A program made the translations under genes and the position numbers. The notes under the pieces were generated by a model that ran no database searches, was not told where the DNA came from, and saw only the letters and a program-made list of their open reading frames with translations. DNA of 64,000 nt. Source: JAPOUP01 sp965203605 (GTDB lineage: Bacteria > Pseudomonadota > Alphaproteobacteria > Rhodobacterales > Rhodobacteraceae). The number at the start of each line of letters is the position of its first letter. The stretch's first letter is position 1. Of the stretch, positions 17,120 through 29,555 are shown in pieces. The stretch is taken from positions 4,154,001-4,218,000 of the forward strand of contig OZ241902.1 in assembly GCA_965203605.1 (NCBI GenBank). The letters run 5' to 3'.

Positions 17120-17136
17120 ATGTTATAATATCACAT
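17120..17136. promoter_or_regulatory. Probable Zur box between zur and znuA
   Basis: The 17-base imperfect palindrome ATGTTATAATATCACAT lies between the divergent zur and znuA genes, ten bases before the znuA ATG. It resembles the AT-rich Zur operators of proteobacteria (GAAATGTTATAATATAAC type; GAAATGTTATAATAT is seen here from 17117). Its position suits repression of both transcripts in zinc-replete cells. Confidence 0.75.
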
Positions 17137-17146
17137 AGAGATTCCA

Positions 17147-18154
17147 ATGTCCAGAACGCTTCTTCATTTTTCGGTAACGGCTGTGTTGATGGGTGGTTCC
17201 GCCATGGCGGATGCGCCTAGCGTCGCAGTCGATATCGCGCCGGTGCATTCACTCGTCGCGCGCGTGATGGAAGGAGTCGGCACGCCGGCCCTCGTCGTAC
17301 AGCCGGGTGCCTCCCCTCATGAATACAACCTACGCCCTTCCGAGGCGGCCGCGCTTCAGGACGCTGATCTTGTATTTTGGATGGGTGAGGAACTGACCCC
17401 CTGGATGGCCGATGCCCTGAGGAATCTGGCTGTGAATGCGACAGTCACAACGTTGTTGGAAGCTGAAGAAACCGTCCTGGTCGACCTTCGGGTAGGGGCA
17501 TTGTTCGAAACTCACGGCCATGGGGATGAGGAGCACGAGGAACACGAAGAGCATGACAATGATCACAAGGAACATGCAAGCGGCGATGACCATGAAGACG
17601 ATCATGAAGAACATGTCCATGAAGATCACGGCCACGCCCATGGTGACCACGATCCACATGCGTGGCTCTCGCCCAACAATGCCCGCGTCTGGCTGAATCT
17701 GATCGCCGCACGGCTTTCAGCGGCGGATCCTGACAATGCTGGTTCCTATTTCGCCAACGCAGCGGCCGGTCGGACGGAGATGGAGGCCGTATCCGCAGAG
17801 GTAAGCGAGTTACTCGATCCGCTTCGCGACCGGAGCTTCATCGTCTTCCACGATGCCTATCAGTATTTCGAGACTGCGTTCGATTTCCCTGCCTCAGGCG
17901 CGATATCGCTTGGCGACGCGTCCGACCCCAGCCCGGCGCGGATTGCCGAGATACAGGGTCTGATCCAAGAGGAAGGCATTGATTGCGTCCTTGCCGAGCC
18001 CCAATTCAACCCGGGTCTCATTGCAACCGTTCTTGATGGAACCGATGCCAATACAGGCGTGATCGACCCGCTGGGGGCGGACCTTGAGCCGGGGCCGATT
18101 CTATATCCACAGTTGATCCGCAATATGGCCACGGCACTGGCCGGGTGCCTGTAA
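17147..18154 (+). CDS. znuA: Periplasmic zinc-binding protein ZnuA
   Basis: Cluster A-1 metal-binding lipoprotein-type/periplasmic substrate-binding protein, 335 residues, which delivers zinc to ZnuBC. A signal peptide ends near MADAPS. The first ligand histidine is in DIAPVHSLVARV and the second in GASPHEY. A long histidine/glutamate/aspartate-rich loop fills residues about 121-167, typical of ZnuA and thought to capture zinc. The third ligand histidine is in DPHAWLSP near 169, after that loop. The C-terminal aspartate region IDPLGADLEPG is present. Divergent from zur-znuCB and expected to share the Zur box. Confidence 0.95.
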   Translation: MSRTLLHFSVTAVLMGGSAMADAPSVAVDIAPVHSLVARVMEGVGTPALVVQPGASPHEYNLRPSEAAALQDADLVFWMGEELTPWMADALRNLAVNATVTTLLEAEETVLVDLRVGALFETHGHGDEEHEEHEEHDNDHKEHASGDDHEDDHEEHVHEDHGHAHGDHDPHAWLSPNNARVWLNLIAARLSAADPDNAGSYFANAAAGRTEMEAVSAEVSELLDPLRDRSFIVFHDAYQYFETAFDFPASGAISLGDASDPSPARIAEIQGLIQEEGIDCVLAEPQFNPGLIATVLDGTDANTGVIDPLGADLEPGPILYPQLIRNMATALAGCL

Positions 18155-18164
18155 GACCCGAAAT

Positions 18165-18198
18165 GGGACCGGCTAGTGTTTCGACAACAGCCGGTCCC
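18165..18198. terminator. Hairpin after znuA
   Basis: GGGACCGGCT and AGCCGGTCCC make a perfect ten-pair stem with a 14-base loop, 11 bases after the znuA stop. There is no run of T after it, so if it terminates it is not a classical intrinsic terminator; it may instead protect the mRNA 3' end. Confidence 0.45.
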
Positions 18199-18376
18199 GC
18201 TCCCCAATCCAGGAAGTCAGCGCCGCCGCTTCTCGATACGCAATGTCCCTGGCCAATGCGGCGAGACGGCACCGGCCAGATCTCGGGATTGGTTGCAACG
18301 ACCGAATTTGCCGACCCTCAAAGCCGCTGAATGAACAGCTGCCATCGTATCGGGCTGGAGTAGACGATCCAAGCGG

Positions 18377-19069
18377 TCAGGAGTTCAGCAGGGTCTTCAG
18401 GGTTTCAAGTCTGGCCGTTTCCGACTCGTCCCACGTCGCGCACTGCGACTGGAACAGAACCGCCTGGCTTCGATGGATAACTCCGTCCGACAGGATCTTG
18501 AGGCCGTTGGCCTGCAGTGTCCTGCCTGTCGAGACAATGTCCGCGACCGCTTCGGCGGTCAGGTTCCGTACGGTGCCCTCGGTCGCTCCCTGGCTGTCGA
18601 CAAGCAGATAGTCCGCCACCCCGCTCTCCTTCAGGAATTCCCGAACCAGTCGATGGTATTTCGTTGCGATTCGCAGCCGGTGGCCATGAACCCGCCGAAA
18701 CGCCGCCGCGACGGCATCGAGGTCATCCAGCGTGTCCACATCGATCCAGCAGCTCGGAACCGCGATCACCAGATCGGCATGTCCGAATCCTGTTTTCGTG
18801 ACTTCCAGGGTCTCCTCGCGCCAGGTCGGCAGGAATTCCCGAACGAGGTCCGAGCCCGTCACTCCGAGATGGATGCGGCCGACCCGCAGTTCGCCGGGAA
18901 TATCCGCCGCTGAAAGAAGTACCAACTCGACACCCTCGACCCCATCCACCTTGCCTGCATATTCTCGGTGAGTGCCAGCAAGTGAAAGTGTTATGCCGCG
19001 ATCGCCAAACCATTGGAATGTGGCGTCCCTGAGACGGCCTTTTGACGGCACGCCAAGCTTGAGCATCAC
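18377..19069 (-). CDS. hisG: ATP phosphoribosyltransferase, short form
   Basis: HisG catalytic subunit of the short (HisG_S) type, 230 residues, which makes phosphoribosyl-ATP in the first step of histidine synthesis. Typical sequences are LGVPSKGRL, GVTGSDLVREF, DLVIAVPSCWIDV and the PRPP-binding region VADIVSTGRTLQANGL. The regulatory C-terminal domain of long HisG is absent, so it requires HisZ, whose gene overlaps directly upstream (ATGA at 19069). Last gene of hisS-hisZ-hisG. Confidence 0.96.
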   Translation of the reverse strand: MMLKLGVPSKGRLRDATFQWFGDRGITLSLAGTHREYAGKVDGVEGVELVLLSAADIPGELRVGRIHLGVTGSDLVREFLPTWREETLEVTKTGFGHADLVIAVPSCWIDVDTLDDLDAVAAAFRRVHGHRLRIATKYHRLVREFLKESGVADYLLVDSQGATEGTVRNLTAEAVADIVSTGRTLQANGLKILSDGVIHRSQAVLFQSQCATWDESETARLETLKTLLNS

Positions 19070-20148
19070 GATAGTTCCAGAACGAGCGCGGGCCTGATCA
19101 CGCCACCAACAGCAGAAGTTGTGTTGCCTCCACCCAATGCATGGGTCAGCGCATCATAACGCCCCCCAGTAGCCACGGCGGGTAGTTCCGGGCGCTCCTC
19201 TGAATAGAAGCCGAAGACGAAACCATCGTAATATTCCATTGTGGTTCGCCCATAGCTTCCTTCAAAACCGAGCGTTGATATATCGATACCACTGGCTTCG
19301 AGCGCGTCAAGGCGCGCGGCAACCCGCCCGACCGCTGGCGCCGTTGCGGGCAGGTTCTCGGCGATTGTACCGAGCCTCGAAAGCGCCGTGGGAGCCCGGT
19401 CGCGTAGATTCACGATTTCCTCGACCAGATCGACCTCTTCCGACGAGATGGGCGGAGAGTCGGCATCCTGAACAAGCCTTTGAATACGTGCATTAATTTC
19501 ATCGGCAGACCGCAGTCCGATCACCGCGCCGGTTTCCAATGTCTCCCTTTGGTGCCGAGCGCGTTCAACCAGGTCCGCACGTGCGGTGGGGACTGGCGAC
19601 CGACCCCCGAACCGATCCAACAGGGTCCGGAACCGGTGGGGTCTCCAGATGTGTCGCATCAAGGCCGCCTTGCGCGCATCTGTTGTCGACAGTCCCTGGA
19701 CCGCAGCCATCAGCACTCCAATATCACCGGTTGCGGCACGCAAGCGCAGAGGCTCCAGAAGTTGGGAAAACAGCGCAAAAACTTCGGCATCGGCGAACAC
19801 CTCCGCTTTTCCATCGAACACTTCCAGGCCAACCTGGACGTACTCCGAAGGTCGGTTCGTCCCCGTTTGCTGGGTGCGGAACACCTTTCCTGCATAGGCG
19901 TAGCGCGCTTCTTCCCGTTTCATGTTCAGGTGCATTTGCGCTACGGGTACCGTGAAGTCCGGCCGCAGCATCAGTTCACCTGCAAGCGGATCCCGAGTGG
20001 TATAGGCACGGCTGCGGATATCTTCCCCGTAAAGGTCCAGGAGCGTCTGTGCAGGAAGTAGAACAGGCAGGTCCACCATCTCGGCACCCGCGTTGACAAA
20101 GGCAGCGGCGATACGTGCCTGTTCGTCCTCGAGAGTCCTCCCGATCAT
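19066..20148 (-). CDS. hisZ: ATP phosphoribosyltransferase regulatory subunit HisZ
   Basis: HisZ, 360 residues, a catalytically idle paralogue of histidyl-tRNA synthetase that activates short HisG in a hetero-octamer. It keeps the class II synthetase core (ELMLRPDFTVPVAQMHL, YAYAGKVFRTQQTG, VQVGLEVFDG, TGGRYDAL) but not a full HisRS motif set. The ATG at 20148 overlaps the hisS stop as ATGA; a longer frame extends wholly inside hisS and is rejected. Its stop overlaps the hisG start. Confidence 0.95.
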   Translation of the reverse strand: MIGRTLEDEQARIAAAFVNAGAEMVDLPVLLPAQTLLDLYGEDIRSRAYTTRDPLAGELMLRPDFTVPVAQMHLNMKREEARYAYAGKVFRTQQTGTNRPSEYVQVGLEVFDGKAEVFADAEVFALFSQLLEPLRLRAATGDIGVLMAAVQGLSTTDARKAALMRHIWRPHRFRTLLDRFGGRSPVPTARADLVERARHQRETLETGAVIGLRSADEINARIQRLVQDADSPPISSEEVDLVEEIVNLRDRAPTALSRLGTIAENLPATAPAVGRVAARLDALEASGIDISTLGFEGSYGRTTMEYYDGFVFGFYSEERPELPAVATGGRYDALTHALGGGNTTSAVGGVIRPALVLELS

Positions 20149-21665
20149 CCCGTGGTCCGCTGTATCCGCCTGGCGATTTCGAGACACTTCGACACCTCCG
20201 CCACAAGGTCGGCGCGGGCGACCTCCTGCTGGGCTGGCTGGTTCTTCCATTCCTCGTTTGAGGTGATTTCGGCGGCGAGGCGCTTGCCAAGCGCCAGATT
20301 CTTGACAATCACACGGTTCTGCGTGTGCTCGTCCGTGCCTTGAATGACCGCAAGCGGACAGTCACGCCGGTCTGCGTATCGGAGTTGGCTTCCGAAATTC
20401 CTGGGATTGCCGAGATACATCTCTGCCCGGATGCCAGAATTGCGCAGTTCAGCAACCATGGCCTGATAGTCGCCCAGTCGATCACGGTCCATCACTGTCA
20501 CCAGAACCGGGCCGGTCGCTGCATCGCTGGCCGAACCGCTGGCCCGCAGCGCTGCCAGCAGGCGGTCAATACCTATGGAGACTCCCGTTGCCGGAACTTC
20601 CTGTCCGGTGAATCGCTTGACGAGGTCATCATAGCGACCGCCTCCCGCAACGCTGCCGAACTGGCGCCGGTGTCCCTGTTCATCGGTGATGTCAAAGGTG
20701 AGTTCTGCTTCAAATACCGGTCCAGTATAGTACCCGAGTCCGCGCACGACCGATGGGTCAATACTGATCCTGTCATCGCCATAACCCTGTCGGTCGAGAG
20801 CCTCCCCGATCATCTCGAGTTCGCTCACGCCCAGCGTCCCGGTTTGGGATCCCGAGGTCAGCTCACGCAAGCTTTCCATAGTCGCGGACATTTCCGGATG
20901 CCCGGCCTCGATGAAAGCCATCACCGTATCCGCCTGGGCATCGGAGAGGTGCGCTCCGCCGGTGTAATCACCGCTTTCGTCCCGTCGTCCTTCGCCAAGC
21001 AGGGCGCGTACCCCTTCGGGGCCGAGACGGTCGAGCTTGTCGACCGCACGCAGAACGATACCTCGCTCAACAACATAGCGTTCCGGTTCCGATGGATGGA
21101 AAATTCCCGCCACTTCCATGACGCCATTGAGAACCTTCCGGCTGTTGATGCGGACGATGTAGTCCCCACGTCGCACACCTAGGTGTTCCAGGGTATCTGA
21201 CAGCATTGCGCAGATTTCAGCGTCGGATGCGGCGCTTGAGGAGCCGACGGTGTCGGCGTCACATTGGTAGAACTGCCGGAACCGTCCGGGACCTGGCTTT
21301 TCGTTGCGCCAGACTGGGCCCATCGCGTAGCGCCGGTAGGGCGTGGGCAGCTCATGGCGATGCTGTGCATAGACCCGCGCCAGTGGTGCCGTCAGATCAT
21401 AGCGAAGCGCGAGCCAGGTTGCGTCGTCGTCATCCAGCCAGGCAAACACGCCTTCGTTCGGCCGGTCAACATCCGGGAGGAACTTTCCAAGCGACTCGAC
21501 GGTCTCGACGGCAGGACTTTCCAGTGGATCGAAGCCATAGCGATGATAGACCTCCGCAATACGCGAAAGCATGAGATTTCGTTCGACGACCTCCGCACCG
21601 AAACAGTCGCGGAATCCCTTGGGAGTCTGCGCTTTCGGTCGCGCCTGATTTCTCTGTCGTGCCAT
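20145..21665 (-). CDS. hisS: Histidyl-tRNA synthetase
   Basis: Class II histidyl-tRNA synthetase, 506 residues, which charges tRNA-His. Motif 2 is MGPVWRNEKPGPGRFRQFYQ, the histidine-specific region GLGYYTGPVFEAEL and motif 3 GVSIGIDRLL. It is longer than the roughly 420-residue enterobacterial form, as is common in alphaproteobacteria. The ATG at 21665 is used; upstream in-frame residues look non-native. It leads a three-gene overlapping unit with hisZ and hisG, linking translation and histidine biosynthesis. Confidence 0.96.
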   Translation of the reverse strand: MARQRNQARPKAQTPKGFRDCFGAEVVERNLMLSRIAEVYHRYGFDPLESPAVETVESLGKFLPDVDRPNEGVFAWLDDDDATWLALRYDLTAPLARVYAQHRHELPTPYRRYAMGPVWRNEKPGPGRFRQFYQCDADTVGSSSAASDAEICAMLSDTLEHLGVRRGDYIVRINSRKVLNGVMEVAGIFHPSEPERYVVERGIVLRAVDKLDRLGPEGVRALLGEGRRDESGDYTGGAHLSDAQADTVMAFIEAGHPEMSATMESLRELTSGSQTGTLGVSELEMIGEALDRQGYGDDRISIDPSVVRGLGYYTGPVFEAELTFDITDEQGHRRQFGSVAGGGRYDDLVKRFTGQEVPATGVSIGIDRLLAALRASGSASDAATGPVLVTVMDRDRLGDYQAMVAELRNSGIRAEMYLGNPRNFGSQLRYADRRDCPLAVIQGTDEHTQNRVIVKNLALGKRLAAEITSNEEWKNQPAQQEVARADLVAEVSKCLEIARRIQRTTG

Positions 21666-21797
21666 TTGGATTACACCGGCGCAGCTGTCGGGCGCCACTT
21701 ATCGGATGGTGTCGCCGGAGGCAAGGAACGGGATTCTGCTGGGCTGGTGACCCCTGCAGGTTATCGACCAATCCGGATGGCCATTACAGCCAGACTC

Positions 21798-25247
<3,450 letters not shown>

Positions 25248-25638
25248 GTCCCAAGTCTACCGCAGCCCACGGTCGGTTGAAATGCCGAATCCCGGTCCAG
25301 TGCGCATTCGATGGGTGATTCGGAATGACCTCACGTTCCATACCGATCCAGGAATGTCTGGGCTCATCGATGGATTTTGCCCGCGACATTCACTCGCCGA
25401 GGTGCCGCAGCGGCCATTTCCGCAGCGGGGCTGAACCCGACCGCAGTCGGGCCAGGCCAGGATTCTGGCGCACGGATCAGATTGGCAGCCGGTGTGGCCG
25501 ACCGCTGGTACCGCCGGGGCTGGTGAAAAAACCTGTGGCGCAATCTCTTTTGAAACGATAGTCCTTGCTTATGGCGTCAATTCCCGTTTTGATCGGCTTG
25601 AGGCTGCAATTCCTGAAGTAGCCATGTCTGGAGGCGAC
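25248..25638. other. Divergent intergenic region between dnaE and GPP34 gene
   Basis: It should contain both the dnaE promoter and that of the GPP34 gene. No RNA gene or conserved repeat is evident. In-frame codons upstream of 25639 do not look like part of the GPP34 protein. Confidence 0.5.
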
Positions 25639-26292
25639 ATGCTGACTTTCGCCGAGGAAATCATGCTCTTGCTCCTTGAGGATGAGAGCGGGCGATTTGT
25701 TTTTGTTCCTGAGCATTCAGCGAACTGCGTACTTTCCGGGGCCGTCCTTATGGATCTCGCCCTGCAGGGAAAGATCGACACTGATCTGAACAAGCTGACG
25801 GTCACGGATCCCAGTCCGACGGGTGATGATCTACTCGACCCAACCCTTCAGCGTCTTGTTGACGCGGAAGAGCAGCATGACGCTCGCTACTGGGTCGAGT
25901 ACTGCCAGCGGGATTCGATGGCGATCCGGCAGCGGGCCCTGGACCGTCTGTGCACGAACGGAATTCTGGAGCGTGAGGAAAACCGTTTTCTATGGGTATT
26001 CAGGTCCAGGCGATATCCGATCCGGGACGATCAGCCCGAACGGGAGGTCAAGCTCCGCATCATGTCCATCCTGTTCAGCGATGAGATCCCTGATCCACGC
26101 GATATCGCCATCATTGGCTTGGTGGATGCCTGCGGAATATTCAGGCACCTGCTTTCCCAGCGCGAGCACAAGGGGGCGCGTGACCGCATCGCCCAGATTC
26201 GGAGAATGGATCTGATCGGCCAGGCCGTGACGGCATCCGTCCGGGAGATTGAACTCCAGCTGGCTCAGGCGATGGCCGTCGCTCCGATGTAG
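25639..26292 (+). CDS. GPP34 (GOLPH3-like) family protein
   Basis: GPP34-domain protein of about 217 residues, related to eukaryotic Golgi phosphoprotein 3, whose eukaryotic members bind phosphatidylinositol 4-phosphate. The start LTFAEEIMLLLLEDESGRF, then LSGAVLMDLALQGKIDTD and the paired-helix region with CGIFRHLLS near residue 160 are diagnostic. Bacterial members have no established function. The ATG at 25639 has GGAGG four bases upstream; an ATG five codons earlier (25624) is possible. No signal peptide or membrane segment is seen. Confidence 0.85.
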   Translation: MLTFAEEIMLLLLEDESGRFVFVPEHSANCVLSGAVLMDLALQGKIDTDLNKLTVTDPSPTGDDLLDPTLQRLVDAEEQHDARYWVEYCQRDSMAIRQRALDRLCTNGILEREENRFLWVFRSRRYPIRDDQPEREVKLRIMSILFSDEIPDPRDIAIIGLVDACGIFRHLLSQREHKGARDRIAQIRRMDLIGQAVTASVREIELQLAQAMAVAPM

Positions 26293-26626
26293 GTCTGCGG
26301 TTGTCTGGAGTTCCGTTGGCGTCCCCTTTGGTGGACCGCAATGGGGACTCACCTGCGAGGTGGCATCTTTCCTGCTGAACCATCCACTTGGTCTGTCGCC
26401 AGGCAGGGTGCGGAGGACTGACGGCGGCAGCCGACCGTATGCGAACCACTGGACGGCCTGGGCCTCTGCGGTTCGCCCGCGTCGGCGATGTTCGGGAACC
26501 TGGCATGGGATTCGATGCATCTGAAAATCGCAGGGAGACAGCCATTGGTTGGTTGACCTGAAAGCCGCTAGCTGTTGCACTGCGTCCAGAACCTGGGCTA
26601 GAGGAGCAGCGGTCAGGGAGGAAGAC
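26293..26626. other. Intergenic region before acyl-CoA ligase gene
   Basis: No gene is seen. The segment ends with the ribosome-binding site GGGAGG (26616-26621) of the ligase gene and probably contains the promoter of the long ABC-transporter cluster. Confidence 0.5.
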
Positions 26627-28597
26627 GTGCCAGAAGCGTTTGGCCACGAAATCGAGCTCACTTCAATTCCGGCGCTGTTGGCACGCAACGCACGGGAATT
26701 TGGACCGAGTCCAGCGTATCGCGAAAAGGAATTCGGTATCTGGCAGACATGGACCTGGAGCGAAGCCGCCGAAGAGATCCGTGCCATTGCCTTGGGATTC
26801 CTCAATCTCGAAATGGAACAAGGCGATCACGTCGCGATCATCGGCCGTAACCGTCCCGCGCACTATATGGCTATGGTGGCGGCGCAGATGGTGCGAGCGG
26901 TTCCGGTGCCGCTCTACCAGGACGCGGTGACGGACGAGATGGCCTACGTGCTCGACCACAGCGGTGCCAGATTGGTGGTCTGCGGCGACCAGGAACAGGT
27001 GGACAAGGTCATCGAGGTGCAGGAGCACGTCAAGCACATCGAGCATGTGATCTATAACGACAGGCGCGGGATGCGAAAGTACGACCATTCGCGTTTGAAC
27101 GCACTGGCTGACATTGTCGCGGAGGGCCGCGCCAGCCACCACCGCTTCGACGACGAACTCGACAGGCGGATTTCGGAAATCGGTTACGATGATACCTGCG
27201 TTATGCTCTACACGTCGGGCACGACCGGAAGACCGAAAGGCGTGGTTCTGTCGAACCGGAACATCATCGAGGCTTCGAAGGCATCATCGGGTTTTGACGA
27301 TCTTCGGCAGGGAGAGCAGATTCTCGCCTATCTGCCGATGGCCTGGGTCGGTGACTTCATATTCTCCGTCGGCCAGGCATTCTGGAATGGTTTCTGCGTC
27401 AACTGTCCCGAGCGGGCGGGAACGATGCACGAGAATCTGCATGAGATCGGACCCACGTATTTCTTTGCGCCGCCAAGGTATTTCGAGGAACGCATCACGG
27501 CCATGACGATACGCATGGAGGATGCGGGACGTTTCAAGCGGTGGCTCTACGGGAGCTTCATGACCCTTGCCAGCAAAGTGGGACCGGAGTTGCTTGACGG
27601 CAAGTCGGTTGGGACATGGAACCGACTTATGTACGGGTTGGGCGACTTGCTCATCTACGGTCCCCTTCGCAGTCGGGAGGGCATGTCAAACGTGCGTGTT
27701 GCCTATACTGCAGGCGAGGCGATCGGACCTGAAATCTTCGAGTTCTGGCGGTCGCTCGGAATTAACCTGAAGCAACTCTATGGTCAGACGGAAGCAAGCG
27801 TGTTCATCACCCAACAGCCCGACAGTGAGGTGCGCGTCGACACGGTGGGGGTTCCATCGCCTGGTGTTGAAATCCGAATTGATGGGAACGGAGAGGTGCT
27901 CTACCGCTCACCTGGAACGTTTGTCGAATATTACAGGAATCCTGAATCGACCGCCAGCACCAAGGATGCCGATGGATGGGTTGCCACCGGTGATGCGGGT
28001 TTCATCGAGCAGGCCACCGGGCATCTGCGCATCATTGACAGAGCGAAGGACGTGGCCCGGATGTCCGGCGGAGAGCTGTTCGCACCAAAGTATGTGGAGA
28101 ACAAGCTCAAGTTCTATCCCAATATTCTGGAGGCTGTTGTCTTCGGGGCCGCCCGTGACCGCTGCTGCGCATTCATCAACATAGACCTCACAGCGGTGGG
28201 CAGCTGGGCGGAGCGCAACAGCATAGCCTATGCCTCGTATCAGGAACTAGCCGGTGATCCAAGGGTCTACGAAATGGTGCAGGGCCATGTCGAGGAGGTG
28301 AACCGGGCCATTTCGGAGGATGAGATGCTCTCAGGCTGCCAGATCCACAGGTTCCTCATCCTGCATAAGGAACTTGATGCTGACGACGGTGAGCTTACCC
28401 GGACAAGAAAGGTGCGCCGGGCGATTATCGGCGACAAGTTCCAGGATCTTGTCGACGCATTGTATGACGGTTCAAGTGAGGTCCGGACGGAGACCGAAGT
28501 CACCTACGAGGACGGGCGCAAGGGCAGGATTTCCGCGACTCTTGAGATCCGCGACGCAGCCGTTGTCGACATGGCCGGGAAAAGGGCGGCCGCATGA
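26627..28597 (+). CDS. AMP-forming long-chain acyl-CoA synthetase-like ligase
   Basis: ANL-superfamily acid-CoA ligase, 656 residues. The P-loop motif MLYTSGTTGRPKG lies near residue 194, GQTEAS serves as the A5 motif, and GWVATGDAGF and RAKDVARMSGGE make the hinge region. The GTG at 26627 has GGGAGG five bases upstream and gives the natural start VPEAFGHEIEL. Ligases of this kind lead branched-chain-amino-acid-type ABC transporter clusters in Rhodobacterales, with a paaK-like ligase at the far end, as here. That suggests uptake and CoA activation of a carboxylic acid rather than amino-acid import; the substrate is unknown. Confidence 0.88.
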   Translation: MPEAFGHEIELTSIPALLARNAREFGPSPAYREKEFGIWQTWTWSEAAEEIRAIALGFLNLEMEQGDHVAIIGRNRPAHYMAMVAAQMVRAVPVPLYQDAVTDEMAYVLDHSGARLVVCGDQEQVDKVIEVQEHVKHIEHVIYNDRRGMRKYDHSRLNALADIVAEGRASHHRFDDELDRRISEIGYDDTCVMLYTSGTTGRPKGVVLSNRNIIEASKASSGFDDLRQGEQILAYLPMAWVGDFIFSVGQAFWNGFCVNCPERAGTMHENLHEIGPTYFFAPPRYFEERITAMTIRMEDAGRFKRWLYGSFMTLASKVGPELLDGKSVGTWNRLMYGLGDLLIYGPLRSREGMSNVRVAYTAGEAIGPEIFEFWRSLGINLKQLYGQTEASVFITQQPDSEVRVDTVGVPSPGVEIRIDGNGEVLYRSPGTFVEYYRNPESTASTKDADGWVATGDAGFIEQATGHLRIIDRAKDVARMSGGELFAPKYVENKLKFYPNILEAVVFGAARDRCCAFINIDLTAVGSWAERNSIAYASYQELAGDPRVYEMVQGHVEEVNRAISEDEMLSGCQIHRFLILHKELDADDGELTRTRKVRRAIIGDKFQDLVDALYDGSSEVRTETEVTYEDGRKGRISATLEIRDAAVVDMAGKRAAA

Positions 28598-28686
28598 ATC
28601 CATGATTGCCAAAGATGAATGCCTCTGCCAGGGGATAGGCGGAAGCCATTTGGACGGCGGGAGGCCGGGAGAGAGAGGCGTCTTCG

Positions 28687-29505
28687 ATGGCTGAGGCCGA
28701 CGGGAGTTATGTAACATCCGATGGACGGACCATTGGCGGGGTTTTGATGGAGATGAAGGACATCACCCTTCGCTTCGGTGGAATTACCGCGATCCAGGGG
28801 CTGTCCTTCAACATACGTGAAGGTGAAATCCGTGCGATCATCGGCCCGAACGGGGCGGGCAAGTCGTCAATGCTGAACGTCATTTCGGGCTTCTACCACC
28901 CGCAGGAAGGTGAGATCTGGTTCAAGGGTCGGCACCGTCCCTCGCTGAAGCCATATGAGGTCGCACGACAGGGAATCGCGCGGACATTCCAGAACATCGC
29001 GTTGTTCGAGGGCATGTCGGTTCTCGACAACATCATGACGGGACGCCTGACACATATGCGCACGGGCATGGCCGCGCAGGCGCTCTGGTACGGAAGGGCG
29101 GAACGGGAGGAGATCCGGAACCGCGAAATGGTCGAGAAAATCATCGACTTTCTGGAAGTCCAGCATATTCGGAAGACTTTGGTTGCGCGACTGCCATACG
29201 GCTTGAAGAAGAGGGTGGAACTCGCCCGTGCGCTGGCCGCCGAACCGAAACTTCTGCTTCTTGACGAGCCCACGGCTGGAATGAATGTCGAGGAGAAGGA
29301 GGACATGAGCCGTTTCATCCTTGACGTAAACGACGAATTTGGAACCACGATCGCCCTCATCGAGCACGACATGGGGGTGGTTATGGATCTTTCCGACCGA
29401 ATAATGGTGATGGACTATGGCCGGAAAATCGGCGACGGCACGCCGGAAGAGGTGCGCGGGAACCAGGACGTGATCGATGCCTACCTGGGAGTCGCCCATG
29501 ACTGA
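28687..29505 (+). CDS. HAAT-family ABC transporter ATP-binding protein (LivG-like)
   Basis: ATP-binding subunit of a branched-chain-amino-acid-type importer, 272 residues. Walker A GPNGAGKSS, the LivG insertion with GIARTFQNIALF, a degenerate signature region LPYGLKKRVELARAL, Walker B LLLLDEPTAGMN and H-loop LIEHDMGVV. The 20-residue extension before MEMKDITLRFGG occurs in relatives from the same kind of cluster, so ATG 28687 is kept. It follows the ligase gene by 89 bases. Confidence 0.93.
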   Translation: MAEADGSYVTSDGRTIGGVLMEMKDITLRFGGITAIQGLSFNIREGEIRAIIGPNGAGKSSMLNVISGFYHPQEGEIWFKGRHRPSLKPYEVARQGIARTFQNIALFEGMSVLDNIMTGRLTHMRTGMAAQALWYGRAEREEIRNREMVEKIIDFLEVQHIRKTLVARLPYGLKKRVELARALAAEPKLLLLDEPTAGMNVEEKEDMSRFILDVNDEFGTTIALIEHDMGVVMDLSDRIMVMDYGRKIGDGTPEEVRGNQDVIDAYLGVAHD

Positions 29506-29555
29506 GCGCATTCGCCTGGGCAACCGACCCCAAAGGCCGGATCTTGGAGGGGATG

